A stretch of DNA of 64,000 bases, taken from contig JAPLQE010000066.1 of assembly GCA_026399835.1 (NCBI GenBank), positions 62,001 through 126,000 of the forward strand, written 5' to 3'. The notes beneath the pieces were generated by a model. That model ran no database searches. It was not told the origin of the DNA and saw only the letters and a program-made list of their open reading frames with translations. Every line of letters begins with the position of its first letter. The stretch's first letter is position 1. The DNA is from Burkholderiales bacterium (GTDB taxonomy: Bacteria > Pseudomonadota > Gammaproteobacteria > Burkholderiales > Burkholderiaceae_E). The translations under genes and the position numbers were made by a program. Below, one piece after another: positions 16,978-24,753 of the stretch.

Positions 16978-18066
16978 TCACCGCCGGATCGAGGCCATGT
17001 AGTCGTCGAAGGTGTTCTCGGTGACGCGGAACCAGGTGATCAGATCGCGCTGCACGCCGAAGTAATGGTCGTGCAGCTTCTTGAACTCCGGGGACTTCTC
17101 GCGCGTCTCGGCGTAGACCTCCTGGGTGGCCTTGAAGCACGCGTCCATGACGGGCTTCGGGAAGGGCTTGAGCACCGCGCCCGCGCCGACGAGCCGCTTG
17201 ATCGCCTGCGGATTCGTCGCGTCATAGCGCGCGAGCATGAATGCGTTCGCCTCTTCGCAGGCGGCCTCGAGTGCCGCGCGGTAGTCGGCCGGCAGCGCCG
17301 CGAGCGCCTTGTCGTTCGCGATCGCGTGCACGCCGAGACCGCCTTCCCACCAGCCCGGGTAATAGTAGAACTTCGCGACCTTCTGGAAGCCGAGCTTCTC
17401 GTCGTCATGCGGACCGATCCACTCGGCCGCATCGATCGTGCCCTTTTCGAGCGATGGGTAGATGTCGCCGCCGGCGATCTGCTGCGGCACGACACCGAGC
17501 TTCGTGAGCACCTGGCCGGCGAATCCGCCGACCCGGAACTTCAGGCCCTTCAGATCTTCGACGGTGTTGATCTCCTTGCGGAACCAGCCGCCCATCTGCG
17601 CGCCGGTGTTGCCCGCGAGGAAGCAGGTCACGCCGGCGGCGCGGGAGCTGAACTCATTGAACACTTCCTTGCCGCCCATCTGGTGCCACCACGCCGCGTG
17701 CTGACGGGCGTTGAGACCGAACGGAATCGCCGCGCCCACGGCCCAGGCAGGGTCCTTACCGAAGAAATAGTAGAGCGCGGTGTGCGCCATCTCGACGTTG
17801 CCGGCTTGCACCGCGTCGAGCACCTGAAGCCCCGGAACGATCTCGCCGGCCGCGTGCACGGAGATTTGGAACCGGCCTCCCGTCAGCGCGGCGACGCGCT
17901 TCGAGATCACCTCGGCCGCTCCAAAGATCGTATCGAGGCTCTTCGGGAAGCTCGACGCAAGGCGCCAGCGTACGGCCGGCTGTGCAGACACGATGGCGGG
18001 GGCTGCGACGAGCGAGCCGGCAGCCGTGACGGCGGCGGTCCGCGAGAGGAACGTGCGACGGGACAT
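16978..18066 (-). CDS. TRAP transporter substrate-binding protein (DctP family, second system)
   Basis: A 362-aa periplasmic receptor. The N-terminus MSRRTFLSRT is a good Tat motif (SRRTFL) followed by a hydrophobic stretch and a cleavage site near VSA-QPA (residue 29). The body resembles the DctP/TakP group annotated for mannitol/chloroaromatic-type transporters (GKEVFNEFSSRAAGVTCFLA, KGLKFRVGGFAGQVL, GTIDAAEWIGPHDDEKLGF). The conserved ligand-pairing Arg is in LKFRVGG. The ATG at 18066 has GGAG just upstream. Unusually, it points away from dctQ-dctM, which start 206 bp away on the other strand. Ligand unknown, probably a carboxylate. Confidence 0.92.
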   Translation of the reverse strand: MSRRTFLSRTAAVTAAGSLVAAPAIVSAQPAVRWRLASSFPKSLDTIFGAAEVISKRVAALTGGRFQISVHAAGEIVPGLQVLDAVQAGNVEMAHTALYYFFGKDPAWAVGAAIPFGLNARQHAAWWHQMGGKEVFNEFSSRAAGVTCFLAGNTGAQMGGWFRKEINTVEDLKGLKFRVGGFAGQVLTKLGVVPQQIAGGDIYPSLEKGTIDAAEWIGPHDDEKLGFQKVAKFYYYPGWWEGGLGVHAIANDKALAALPADYRAALEAACEEANAFMLARYDATNPQAIKRLVGAGAVLKPFPKPVMDACFKATQEVYAETREKSPEFKKLHDHYFGVQRDLITWFRVTENTFDDYMASIRR

Positions 18067-18160
18067 GGGGTCTCCTTGGCGTATGGTTGAGAAACGCGCC
18101 GCAGTTGACCATCGCGCTCGCGGGTTGTGTAGCCCCCCTCGCATTCGTGCGGACTGTTGA

Positions 18161-18180
18161 TACGCAGTACTACGCAGTCG
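18161..18180 (+). repeat. 10-bp-phased direct repeat in the divergent TRAP promoter region
   Basis: TACGCAGT occurs twice, at 18161-18168 and 18171-18178, exactly one helical turn apart, in the 206-bp region between the divergent dctP and dctQ genes. A possible plus-strand promoter (TTGACC at 18105, TGTAGC at 18128) lies just upstream. Direct half-sites one turn apart are a plausible binding site for the NarL-type regulator encoded at 20297-20935, but this is only positional inference. Confidence 0.45.
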
Positions 18181-18272
18181 CCTTGCGCGCGATCGCGGAC
18201 GCGGTGCGGGCGTCGCTTGCCGATACTGCTCGGTGCCCAAACAGGGCCGCTTTGTCACGACTGGAGAACGCC

Positions 18273-18812
18273 TTGAAATGGCTGTTGGCGATCGCTCGTG
18301 CGATCGATCGGATGAATATGACCTTCGGCGCGGTGGCCGCGGCGGCGGTCTTTACCGCATGCATGGTGTCGGCCGGTAACGCGACCGTGCGCTACCTGGC
18401 CAACTCGAGCTCCAACGCATGGCTCGAGATCCAGTGGTACCTGTTCGGCGCCTGCGTGATGCTGGGCGCGAGCGACGTGCTGCGCCTAAACGAGCATGTC
18501 CGCGTCGACGTCCTCTACGGCCGCCTCAGCGGGCGGGCCAAGGCGTGGGTCGACCTGCTGGGCATGCTCGTGTTCCTGCTGCCGGTGACCGTTGTCATCG
18601 GCGTCATGGCGTGGCCGTGGTTCGTCGACGCCTTTCGCACGCACGAGATGTCCGGCAATGCCGGGGGGCTGGTCCGCTGGCCGGTGAAGCTGCTGCTGCC
18701 ACTCGGATTCGGCCTGCTGGCGCTCCAGGGGCTCTCGGAGATCGTCAAGCGCGTCGGCTTCCTTGCTGGCGTACACCGTATGGACACCCAGTACGAGAGG
18801 CCAATGCAATGA
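18273..18812 (+). CDS. TRAP transporter small membrane subunit (DctQ family, second system)
   Basis: A 179-aa membrane protein with four helices. The family pattern SAGNATVRYLANSSSNAWLEIQWYLFGA and NEHVRVDVLYGRLS is clear. I choose the TTG at 18273 because GGAGAA sits 5 bp upstream (18263-18268) and the resulting N-terminus LKWLLAIARAIDRMN matches the usual DctQ start. An in-frame ATG at 18087 would give 241 aa, but the added 62 residues look unrelated to DctQ and would cover the regulatory region. It overlaps dctM (ATGA). Confidence 0.82.
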   Translation: MKWLLAIARAIDRMNMTFGAVAAAAVFTACMVSAGNATVRYLANSSSNAWLEIQWYLFGACVMLGASDVLRLNEHVRVDVLYGRLSGRAKAWVDLLGMLVFLLPVTVVIGVMAWPWFVDAFRTHEMSGNAGGLVRWPVKLLLPLGFGLLALQGLSEIVKRVGFLAGVHRMDTQYERPMQ

Positions 18813-20260
18813 TCACGATGCAGACCATGGCGCCGCTGATGTTCGGCGCGCTCGTGTTCACGATGCTGATTGGTTTTCCCGTCGCGTTCTCGCTCTCCGC
18901 GCTCGGGCTCGCCGCCGGCCTGCTGTCGATCGAGCTGGGGTTTTTCCCCGCTCAGTACATGTCGAACCTGCCGCTGCGGGTGTTTGGCATCCTGTCGAAC
19001 GACCTGCTGCTGGCGATCCCGTTCTTCACGTTCATGGGCGCGATCCTCGAGCGCTGCGGGCTCGCCGAAGACCTGCTCGAAGGCACAGGGCAGCTGTTCG
19101 GCACCGTGCCGGGGGGGCTCGCCTACGCGGTGATCGTGGTCGGCGCGATCCTGGGCGCTATCACCGGTACGGTGGCCGCCTCGGTGATTGCGATGGGGAT
19201 GATCTCGTTGCCGATCATGATGCGCTACGGCTACAACATGCGGCTCGCGACCGGCGTGATCGCGGCCTCGGGCACGATCACCCAGGTCATCCCACCCTCG
19301 CTGGTGTTGGTGGTGCTGGCCGACCAGCTCGGCCGCTCGGTCGGCGACATGTACGCGGGCGCGATCGGTCCGTCGATCGCGCAGACGGCGCTGTTCCTCG
19401 GCTACATCTTCGTGCTGTCCAAACTCAGGCCGCACTTCATGCCGCCCTTGCCGCCGGAGGCGCGCACGCTCACCGGCTGGCCGCTGTGGCGCAAGGTGCT
19501 CTGGGGCATGGTTCCGTCGGTGGTGCTGATCTTCCTGGTGCTCGGCACGATCTTCCTCGGCCTCGCCACGCCGACTGAGGCGGGCGCGATGGGTGCAGTC
19601 GGCGCGATGGGTCTGGCGGCCATGCACCGGCGCCTGACGTGGCCGCTGGTGAAGCAGGGCATCGTCTCGACGATGCGGATCACGACGATGGTGATCTTCA
19701 TCCTGATCGGCTCGACGGTGTTCTCGCTGGTGTTCCAGGGCGTCGACGGCGGGGTCTGGATCGAGCACATTCTGCTGTCGGTTACCGGCGGCACGCCAGT
19801 CGGCTTCCTCATCGTCGTCAACCTGTTCGTGTTCTTCCTCGCGTTCTTCCTCGACTTCTTCGAGATCGCGTTCATCATCGTGCCGCTGCTCGCGCCGGTG
19901 GCCGAGAAACTGGGCATCGACCTCGTCTGGTTCGGCGTGCTGCTGTGCGTGAATATGCAGACCTCGTTCATGCACCCGCCGTTTGGGTTCGCGCTCTTCT
20001 ACCTGCGCGGCGTCGCGCCCAAGGAGGTCAAGAGCAGCGACATCTACATGGGCGCGATTCCTTGGGTCGGACTGCAGCTCATCCTGGTCGCCGTGCTGAT
20101 CTTCTGGCCGGGCATGGTGACGTCGTGGCTCGACAAGCCGGTGCAGGTGGACATGGAGAAAGTCAGGATCGAGATACCGGCGGACGATGCGCCCGCAGAC
20201 AACCCCGTTCCTGCGATCGAACCGGTCGACAAACCGACCGACGCCCCGCCGGGGCGGTGA
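18809..20260 (+). CDS. TRAP transporter large permease subunit (DctM family, second system)
   Basis: A 483-aa polytopic membrane protein, longer than the first DctM here and typical of the large DctM variety that pairs with TakP-like receptors. Signature blocks: GTVPGGLAYAVIVVGAILGA, ASGTITQVIPPSLVLVVLAD, GLATPTEAGAMGAVGA and DFFEIAFIIVPLLAPVAEKL. The start ATG overlaps the dctQ stop. A 35-residue hydrophilic, Asp/Pro-rich tail follows the last helix. It ends 36 bp from the convergent response-regulator gene, with a strong hairpin between them. Confidence 0.93.
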   Translation: MITMQTMAPLMFGALVFTMLIGFPVAFSLSALGLAAGLLSIELGFFPAQYMSNLPLRVFGILSNDLLLAIPFFTFMGAILERCGLAEDLLEGTGQLFGTVPGGLAYAVIVVGAILGAITGTVAASVIAMGMISLPIMMRYGYNMRLATGVIAASGTITQVIPPSLVLVVLADQLGRSVGDMYAGAIGPSIAQTALFLGYIFVLSKLRPHFMPPLPPEARTLTGWPLWRKVLWGMVPSVVLIFLVLGTIFLGLATPTEAGAMGAVGAMGLAAMHRRLTWPLVKQGIVSTMRITTMVIFILIGSTVFSLVFQGVDGGVWIEHILLSVTGGTPVGFLIVVNLFVFFLAFFLDFFEIAFIIVPLLAPVAEKLGIDLVWFGVLLCVNMQTSFMHPPFGFALFYLRGVAPKEVKSSDIYMGAIPWVGLQLILVAVLIFWPGMVTSWLDKPVQVDMEKVRIEIPADDAPADNPVPAIEPVDKPTDAPPGR

Positions 20261-20287
20261 GTCGATGCGTGAGGTGTGAGCGTGGTG

Positions 20288-20310
20288 CGACGCTGCTCAG
20301 CGCAGCGTCG
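20288..20310. terminator. Bidirectional hairpin between convergent dctM and the response regulator
   Basis: CGACGCTGC and GCAGCGTCG form a perfect 9-bp stem with a 5-nt loop (tcagc). It covers the stop codon of the regulator gene (20297) and lies 28 bp after the dctM stop. There is no T run on either strand, so it may act as a Rho-assisted or pausing hairpin rather than a canonical intrinsic terminator. Confidence 0.55.
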
Positions 20311-20935
20311 TCCAGCCGCGCTCCACCGCGTACTTCAAGAGCCCGCTGGGCGAATCGATGCCCAGCTTGCGACGCAGGCGCAGCCGGTGCGTCTCCACGG
20401 TTCGCGTGCTGATGTCGAGCGCGCGGGCCACCGTCTTGTTCGACTGACCATGCGCGAGCAGCAGCAGGATCTCGCGCTCGCGTGGGGTGAGGTCGTCCGG
20501 AGCCGAGCGGACTTGCAGCAGCGCCTTTGCCACGCCGGAGCTGTAGTAGACGCCGCCGGCCACGACCGCGTCGATGGCGGTGATCAGCTCGTGCACCGAC
20601 GCGTCCTTCAGCACGTAGCCTCGCGCGCCGGCGCGGACCGCGCTGACCACGTACTCCTCGTGGTCGTACATCGACAGCATCAGCACCGCGACTTCGGGCA
20701 CGCGATCGGCCAGCAGCGTCGCGAGTCGGATACCGGTCATGTCCCGCATACCGACGTCAACCAGCATCAGGTCGGGGCGCAGCGCCTGCGCCAGTTCCAG
20801 CCCGCGTTCGCCGGACTCGGCCTCGCCGACGACCCTGAGCCGCGGCAACGCCTCGAGGCGCGCGCGCAGCCCCTCCCGGACCAGTGCATGATCGTCGACG
20901 ATCAGGATCCGAACGGGAGCGGGCACATCGGTCAT
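20297..20935 (-). CDS. NarL/FixJ-family response regulator
   Basis: A 212-aa two-component regulator. The receiver domain has the acidic pocket (VDDH near residues 13-16), phospho-acceptor Asp60 (DLMLVDVGM) and the conserved Lys (GYVLKDAS). The C-terminal LuxR-type helix-turn-helix starts at LTPREREILLLLAHGQSNK. It lies directly downstream of the Cache-domain kinase, which starts on the same strand and ends 26 bp before it, so they are a pair. Next to the second TRAP system, it probably activates that transporter; this is context only. Confidence 0.93.
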   Translation of the reverse strand: MTDVPAPVRILIVDDHALVREGLRARLEALPRLRVVGEAESGERGLELAQALRPDLMLVDVGMRDMTGIRLATLLADRVPEVAVLMLSMYDHEEYVVSAVRAGARGYVLKDASVHELITAIDAVVAGGVYYSSGVAKALLQVRSAPDDLTPREREILLLLAHGQSNKTVARALDISTRTVETHRLRLRRKLGIDSPSGLLKYAVERGWTTLR

Positions 20936-20961
20936 CTTGAGTTCGGGTCCGATCGAAGGGG

Positions 20962-22332
20962 TCAGGTCGCGGGGACGGTCGCGCGCAACTCGGTGCGGCC
21001 AGGACCGGAGGACAGGAAGAACTCGCCGCCCGCGTGCTCGATGCGTTCGCGGATGTTGCGCAACCCGATACCCTCGATGCCCTCGCGTTCGATGCGGGCG
21101 ATCTCGAATCCGATGCCGTCGTCGACGATCGACAGCGAGGCGGTTCTCGGGTTGCAGGCGAGCTGGATCTCGACGTGCCTGGCTTGCGAGTGTCGCTCGA
21201 CGTTGGCCAGGGCTTCCTGGGCGATGCGAAACAGCGTGACCGCCCTCGGGTCGGATTCGTCGGAGCGTGAACCGCGGCTGTTCCACGGGAGTGCGCCCTC
21301 GACTCGGACGTTCACGCTGATACCGGTGCGGGAGGAGAACTCTTTGGCGGACTGCTCGAGCGCCGTGGCGAGTCCGAGGTCGTCGAGCGCGCTCGGGCGC
21401 AGCGCGTGCGAGATCCGCCTGACCTCGGCGATCGCCTCGCTCAGCCCGTGGAGCTCGCGCGCCATGCTGCGCACCGGCTCGGCGCCGGGCGTCACGAGTC
21501 GGTGCTCGACCAGCTCGAAGCGGTACTTCAGTGACACCAGGAGCTGACTGAGTCCGTCGTGCAGCTCGCGCGAGACCCGGGCGCGCTCGGCTTCCTGCGA
21601 GAAGACGATGCGCTGAGCCAGCACGCGAAGCTGCCCGTCGGCGATCCGTCTGTCCCTCAGGTTCAGCAGCAGACCTCCGGCGGAGACCGCGCCGACCGAC
21701 AGCACCGCGACCGCGGCGAGAATCCGCATCGTCGAGGCGATGTTCGCAGCGATCTCGTCGCGCAGCGACTGCAGCGCGGATTCCACATCATCGAGATAGA
21801 TGCCGGTGCCGATCATCCACCCCCATCGTTCGAGCTGCACCGCGTACCCGAGCTTCGGCGTGACGTGCTTCGTCGACGGCTTGTCCCAGAGGTAGCGCTG
21901 GTAGCCGCCGCCCTCTCGGGCACGCGCGACCAGCTCCTGGATCACGCGCACGCCGTTGGCATCGGTGAGCTCCCACTTGTTCTCGCCAACGATCTGCGGC
22001 ATCCGCGGATGAACGAGGTTGCGCCCCTCGAAGTCGTAGACGAAGAAGTAGCCGTCCTCCCCGAAGCTCATCCCGCTGAGGATCGAGCGCGCCTCCAGTT
22101 GTGCGGCGTCGTCATCACGCCCGGCATCGTACAGATGCCCGATCGAGTCGAGCGCGAGTTCGACGTAATGGGCCAGCTCGGTGCGGCGGGCGAGGAGCAG
22201 CTTCTCCTCGAGCACCCGCGCCTGCTCCTCGGCCAGGTTGCCCGCCTTCCACCAAAGTACGGTGGCCATCGTCGCGAGCGCGAGCAGCAGCGGAATCAGC
22301 GCGAGGACGACCAGTCGGAGTCTCGGGCGCAT
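20962..22332 (-). CDS. Cache-domain sensor histidine kinase (HisKA_3/NarX-like)
   Basis: A 456-aa membrane kinase. Helix 1 is at residues 6-28, a periplasmic sCache_2 domain at about 36-185 (DGYFFVYDFEGRNLVHP; GWMIGTGIYLDDVE), helix 2 at 202-224, then HisKA_3 with His258 (SRELHDGLSQ) and an HATPase_c domain (DDGIGF, GIGLRNIRERI). ATG 22332 is chosen; a 25-residue His/Pro-rich extension in the same frame is less likely. Cache domains bind small carboxylates and similar ligands in the periplasm, which fits sensing the substrate of the adjacent TRAP transporter. Confidence 0.92.
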   Translation of the reverse strand: MRPRLRLVVLALIPLLLALATMATVLWWKAGNLAEEQARVLEEKLLLARRTELAHYVELALDSIGHLYDAGRDDDAAQLEARSILSGMSFGEDGYFFVYDFEGRNLVHPRMPQIVGENKWELTDANGVRVIQELVARAREGGGYQRYLWDKPSTKHVTPKLGYAVQLERWGWMIGTGIYLDDVESALQSLRDEIAANIASTMRILAAVAVLSVGAVSAGGLLLNLRDRRIADGQLRVLAQRIVFSQEAERARVSRELHDGLSQLLVSLKYRFELVEHRLVTPGAEPVRSMARELHGLSEAIAEVRRISHALRPSALDDLGLATALEQSAKEFSSRTGISVNVRVEGALPWNSRGSRSDESDPRAVTLFRIAQEALANVERHSQARHVEIQLACNPRTASLSIVDDGIGFEIARIEREGIEGIGLRNIRERIEHAGGEFFLSSGPGRTELRATVPAT

Positions 22333-22602
22333 GGAGAGGGCCGGGGGGTGGTGGGGGTGGGGCTCGTGGAACCCGCGTACTTCAACGCTTCCGAGCGGTG
22401 TCGTCAATGCGAAGCATCACTGTTTTCGGTCCGGCTGCACCCGCTGGCTGCGACTAGGTACGGGGGAGCCGCGCAGAATTGTCTACCTGCGGCGCGGAGT
22501 GGTGCGAATGGTGCGCGCGGCGCGCATCGACGGACCGGCGTCGCGGCCCGGTCGAACCAAGGCGACGCCAGGCGCCGCCGCGCAAGGTGGGTGCGATGGG
22601 CA
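22333..22602. other. Non-coding or eroded stretch upstream of the Cache kinase
   Basis: This 270-bp stretch contains the kinase leader (with a G-rich run at 22338-22364) and sequence in which I recognise neither a protein nor a regulatory site. It continues directly into the thioesterase remnant, so it is probably what is left of the missing part of that gene. Confidence 0.4.
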
Positions 22603-22920
22603 TCAGGGCGGGAGACGCCGCACCGGCGTGCAGGTGCCGATCACCCAGCTGTGTTTCACCGCGCGTATGTGGTTCGCGTGGATGTCCAGACCCACCGCGG
22701 AGCGATCGGGCGGCAGGGTCAGCGCGGCAGCGCAGCTCCCGAGCGTCTCGGCGAGCACGACCGACACGCCGCCGTGCAGGATGCTCATCGGTTGCTTCGT
22801 GTGCGCATCAACCGGCATCCGCGCGACCAGCCTGTCCGCTCCGACCTGCGTGAACGCGATGCCCATCCGCTCGACTGCGGTGTCCGTGTGGGTCGGCTTC
22901 AGCCACTCGAGCGCGGCGGG
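22603..22920 (-). pseudogene. Truncated PaaI/YbgC-type (hotdog) thioesterase
   Basis: The minus strand encodes a hotdog thioesterase core: ERMGIAFTQVGADRLVARMP, LHGGVSVVLAETLGS (the catalytic region) and VGLDIHANHIRAVKHSWVIG. The reading then breaks into VRRLPP and stops, where intact family members continue for about 40 residues (GRTTQVWEI-type strand). At the other end there is no start codon before ALEWLKP in this frame; a possible ATG exists only in a different frame. The gene therefore lacks its C-terminus and probably has a frameshift near its start. Confidence 0.75.
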
Positions 22921-22994
22921 GCGGCGGCGCTCTAGAACCGCCGATCTTGGTCGTCCGCGCGAAGCGTGGATAATCGGCCCCCGAGGAGCACGAC

Positions 22995-23531
22995 ATGAAC
23001 CTGGCCGCCACGCGGCGCCGTCGGTCTGGCCGACCGCGTGGCGCTCTACCTGCCGAACATGCCCGACTTCGCGGTCGCCTATTTCGCCACGCAGCTGCTC
23101 GCAGCGATCACCGTCTCGATCAACGCGATCTTCAAGGCCGCCGAGGTCGAGACCCTGCTGAGCGACGCTGGCGTCGCGGTGGTGCTTACCCTCGCCGCCT
23201 ACAACGACGCGCTCGAGCACTGCTTCGGCGCGGTCGGCCGCACGGCGAGTGGGGCGAGATCGTCATCCGCGGCCCGGGCGTGATGGCCGGCGACTGGATG
23301 CGGCGGGCCGAGACCGCTGAGGCGCTGCGCGACGGCTGGCTGCACTCGAGCGACATCGGCCGCATGGACGAGGGCGGCTATGCGTTCATCGGCTGCGAGC
23401 ATCTCGCGGCGTGCAAGGGGCCGGCGCGCGTCGACGTGCTGGCGGAGCTCCCCAAGAGCGCCACCGGCATGCTGCTCAAGCGGGTGCTGCGCGAGCAGGC
23501 GGCCGCCTCGAACCCTCACTCCAAGGACTGA
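22995..23531 (+). pseudogene. Acyl-CoA ligase remnant with two large deletions
   Basis: Two parts of an AMP-forming ligase remain. Codons from 23023 to about 23217 give GLADRVALYLPNMPDFAVAY and continue to AAEVETLLSDAG, the usual N-terminal region. A different frame from about 23244 gives GEWGEIVIRGPGVMAGDW and GWLHSSDIGRMDEGGYAFI, the A7/A8 region. The ATP-binding core between them (about 300 residues) is gone. A second, in-frame loss of about 75 residues joins YAFI to a C-terminus ending ELPKSATGMLLKRVLRE, where the catalytic Lys of GKLLKR is Met. It cannot be functional. Confidence 0.85.
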
Positions 23532-23535
23532 TGCG

Positions 23536-24396
23536 ATGGGCCAGACGGTCTTCCGCGGCTACGACCGCGACGCGCTCGATGCGCAGTACAACAACCGCAC
23601 CAAGGTGCCGACGTTCCAGGTGCACGTCGAGGGCTGGAACGCCGAGGGCGAGCGCGCCCGTGCCACGCTCGCGCCGCGCCTAGATGTGCGATACGGCGAC
23701 GGCGAGCGCCAGGCGGTGAACGTCTACGCCGCGCGCGGCGCGGCGCCCGCGCCGGTGCTGGTCTGGATCCACGGCGGCTACTGGATGTCGCTCACCAAGG
23801 CGCAGAACGACTTCGTGGCGCTGGGCTTCATGCCCCACGGCGTGGCGGTGGTCAACGTCGAGTACGACCTGATGCCGGGCGTGCGGATGGACGAGCTGGT
23901 GCGCCAATGCCGCGCCGCGGTCGCCTGGACGATCGACAACGCGGCCTCGTTCGGCGGCGACCCGTCGCGGGTCTGGGTCGGCGGGCATTCGGCGGGCGGG
24001 CACCTGACTGCGGCGGTGGCAGCGGACCCGGCCCCCGGGCGGCGCCCGGCGGGCGGCTTCGCGTTCAGCGGGCTGTACGACCTCGAGCCGATCCGGCTCA
24101 GCTACCTGAACGACACGCTGGCCATCTCCGAGGCCGAGGCGCGCCGCACCGAGCCGGTCGGCATGGCGCCGCCGCCCGCTGGCGACTGGACGCTGTGGGT
24201 GGGCGGAGCCGAGGGGCCCGAATACCTGCGCCAGAGCGCCGATCTGGCCGCCGCTTGGGCGAGCGACGACGCGCGGCGCGTGCGGCTGGAGGTGGCGGCA
24301 GGCGCCGACCATTTCTCGATCGTCGCGCCGCTCGGCGACCCGGACTCGGTCACCGTCGGTCGGATGCTGGCCGCGATGGGGGCAGGCGGCGCCTGA
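23536..24396 (+). CDS. Alpha/beta hydrolase, kynurenine formamidase-like esterase
   Basis: A 286-aa soluble esterase of the BD-FAE/arylformamidase type. The oxyanion motif HGGYW is at residues 79-83, the nucleophile Ser152 in GHSAGG, and the catalytic His in GADHFS near residue 263. ATG 23536 follows the ligase remnant by 4 bp; an ATG 5 bp earlier is out of frame. The gene looks intact although both neighbours are remnants. In intact loci such esterases often accompany ligases or tryptophan catabolism genes; no other kyn genes are seen here, so the substrate is open. Confidence 0.85.
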   Translation: MGQTVFRGYDRDALDAQYNNRTKVPTFQVHVEGWNAEGERARATLAPRLDVRYGDGERQAVNVYAARGAAPAPVLVWIHGGYWMSLTKAQNDFVALGFMPHGVAVVNVEYDLMPGVRMDELVRQCRAAVAWTIDNAASFGGDPSRVWVGGHSAGGHLTAAVAADPAPGRRPAGGFAFSGLYDLEPIRLSYLNDTLAISEAEARRTEPVGMAPPPAGDWTLWVGGAEGPEYLRQSADLAAAWASDDARRVRLEVAAGADHFSIVAPLGDPDSVTVGRMLAAMGAGGA

Positions 24397-24397
24397 C

Positions 24398-24680
24398 GTC
24401 GTCGCAGGGCTCGGGGACGATCACCACGCCCTCGTCGAGACAGCGCATAGATAGTGGCGGGCTGCGATCGTCCGAGGCCCAGCGGAACGCGTGCAGCGTG
24501 CGACCGTCGCGATGGCAGGCCGCGAATCGTACCGGCGCGCGGACGCCCTGCTCGCGCTGCTGTTGCGCGGATCCCCTGCAGCACCCGCGAATTGGCGGCC
24601 GCGGGATATCCCGCCAGACGGCCCGACAGAGCGGCCAGGCAGATCGCCTCGGAGTCGGCGGTGTCGAGCCGTGCATGGTC
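24398..24680 (-). pseudogene. Remnant of a class II glutamine amidotransferase (YafJ/EgtC-like)
   Basis: On the minus strand, one frame around 24680-24558 reads RLDTADSEAICLAALSGRLA, matching the TDSE region of class II amidotransferases. The frame then shifts, and 24556-24398 reads VRFAACHRDGRTLHAFRWAS and DEGVVIVPEPCDD, matching the end of the same family. The catalytic N-terminal Cys region is missing. The remnant abuts the esterase stop and is followed by the FAD dehydrogenase gene. At least one frameshift and a 5' truncation are needed to explain it. Confidence 0.65.
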
Positions 24681-24753
24681 GCGCGGTCGTCGATCAGTGC
24701 TTCCACACGCCGGCGGATGCGGCCTTAGCCGTGGATCTGGCCGTTGTCGGCGG

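Noticed and set aside
22808-23011. ATG-started minus-strand frame as the true start of the thioesterase
   Set aside because: It encodes Arg/Pro/Ala-rich sequence and is out of frame with the recognisable hotdog core; it supports a frameshift rather than an intact gene.
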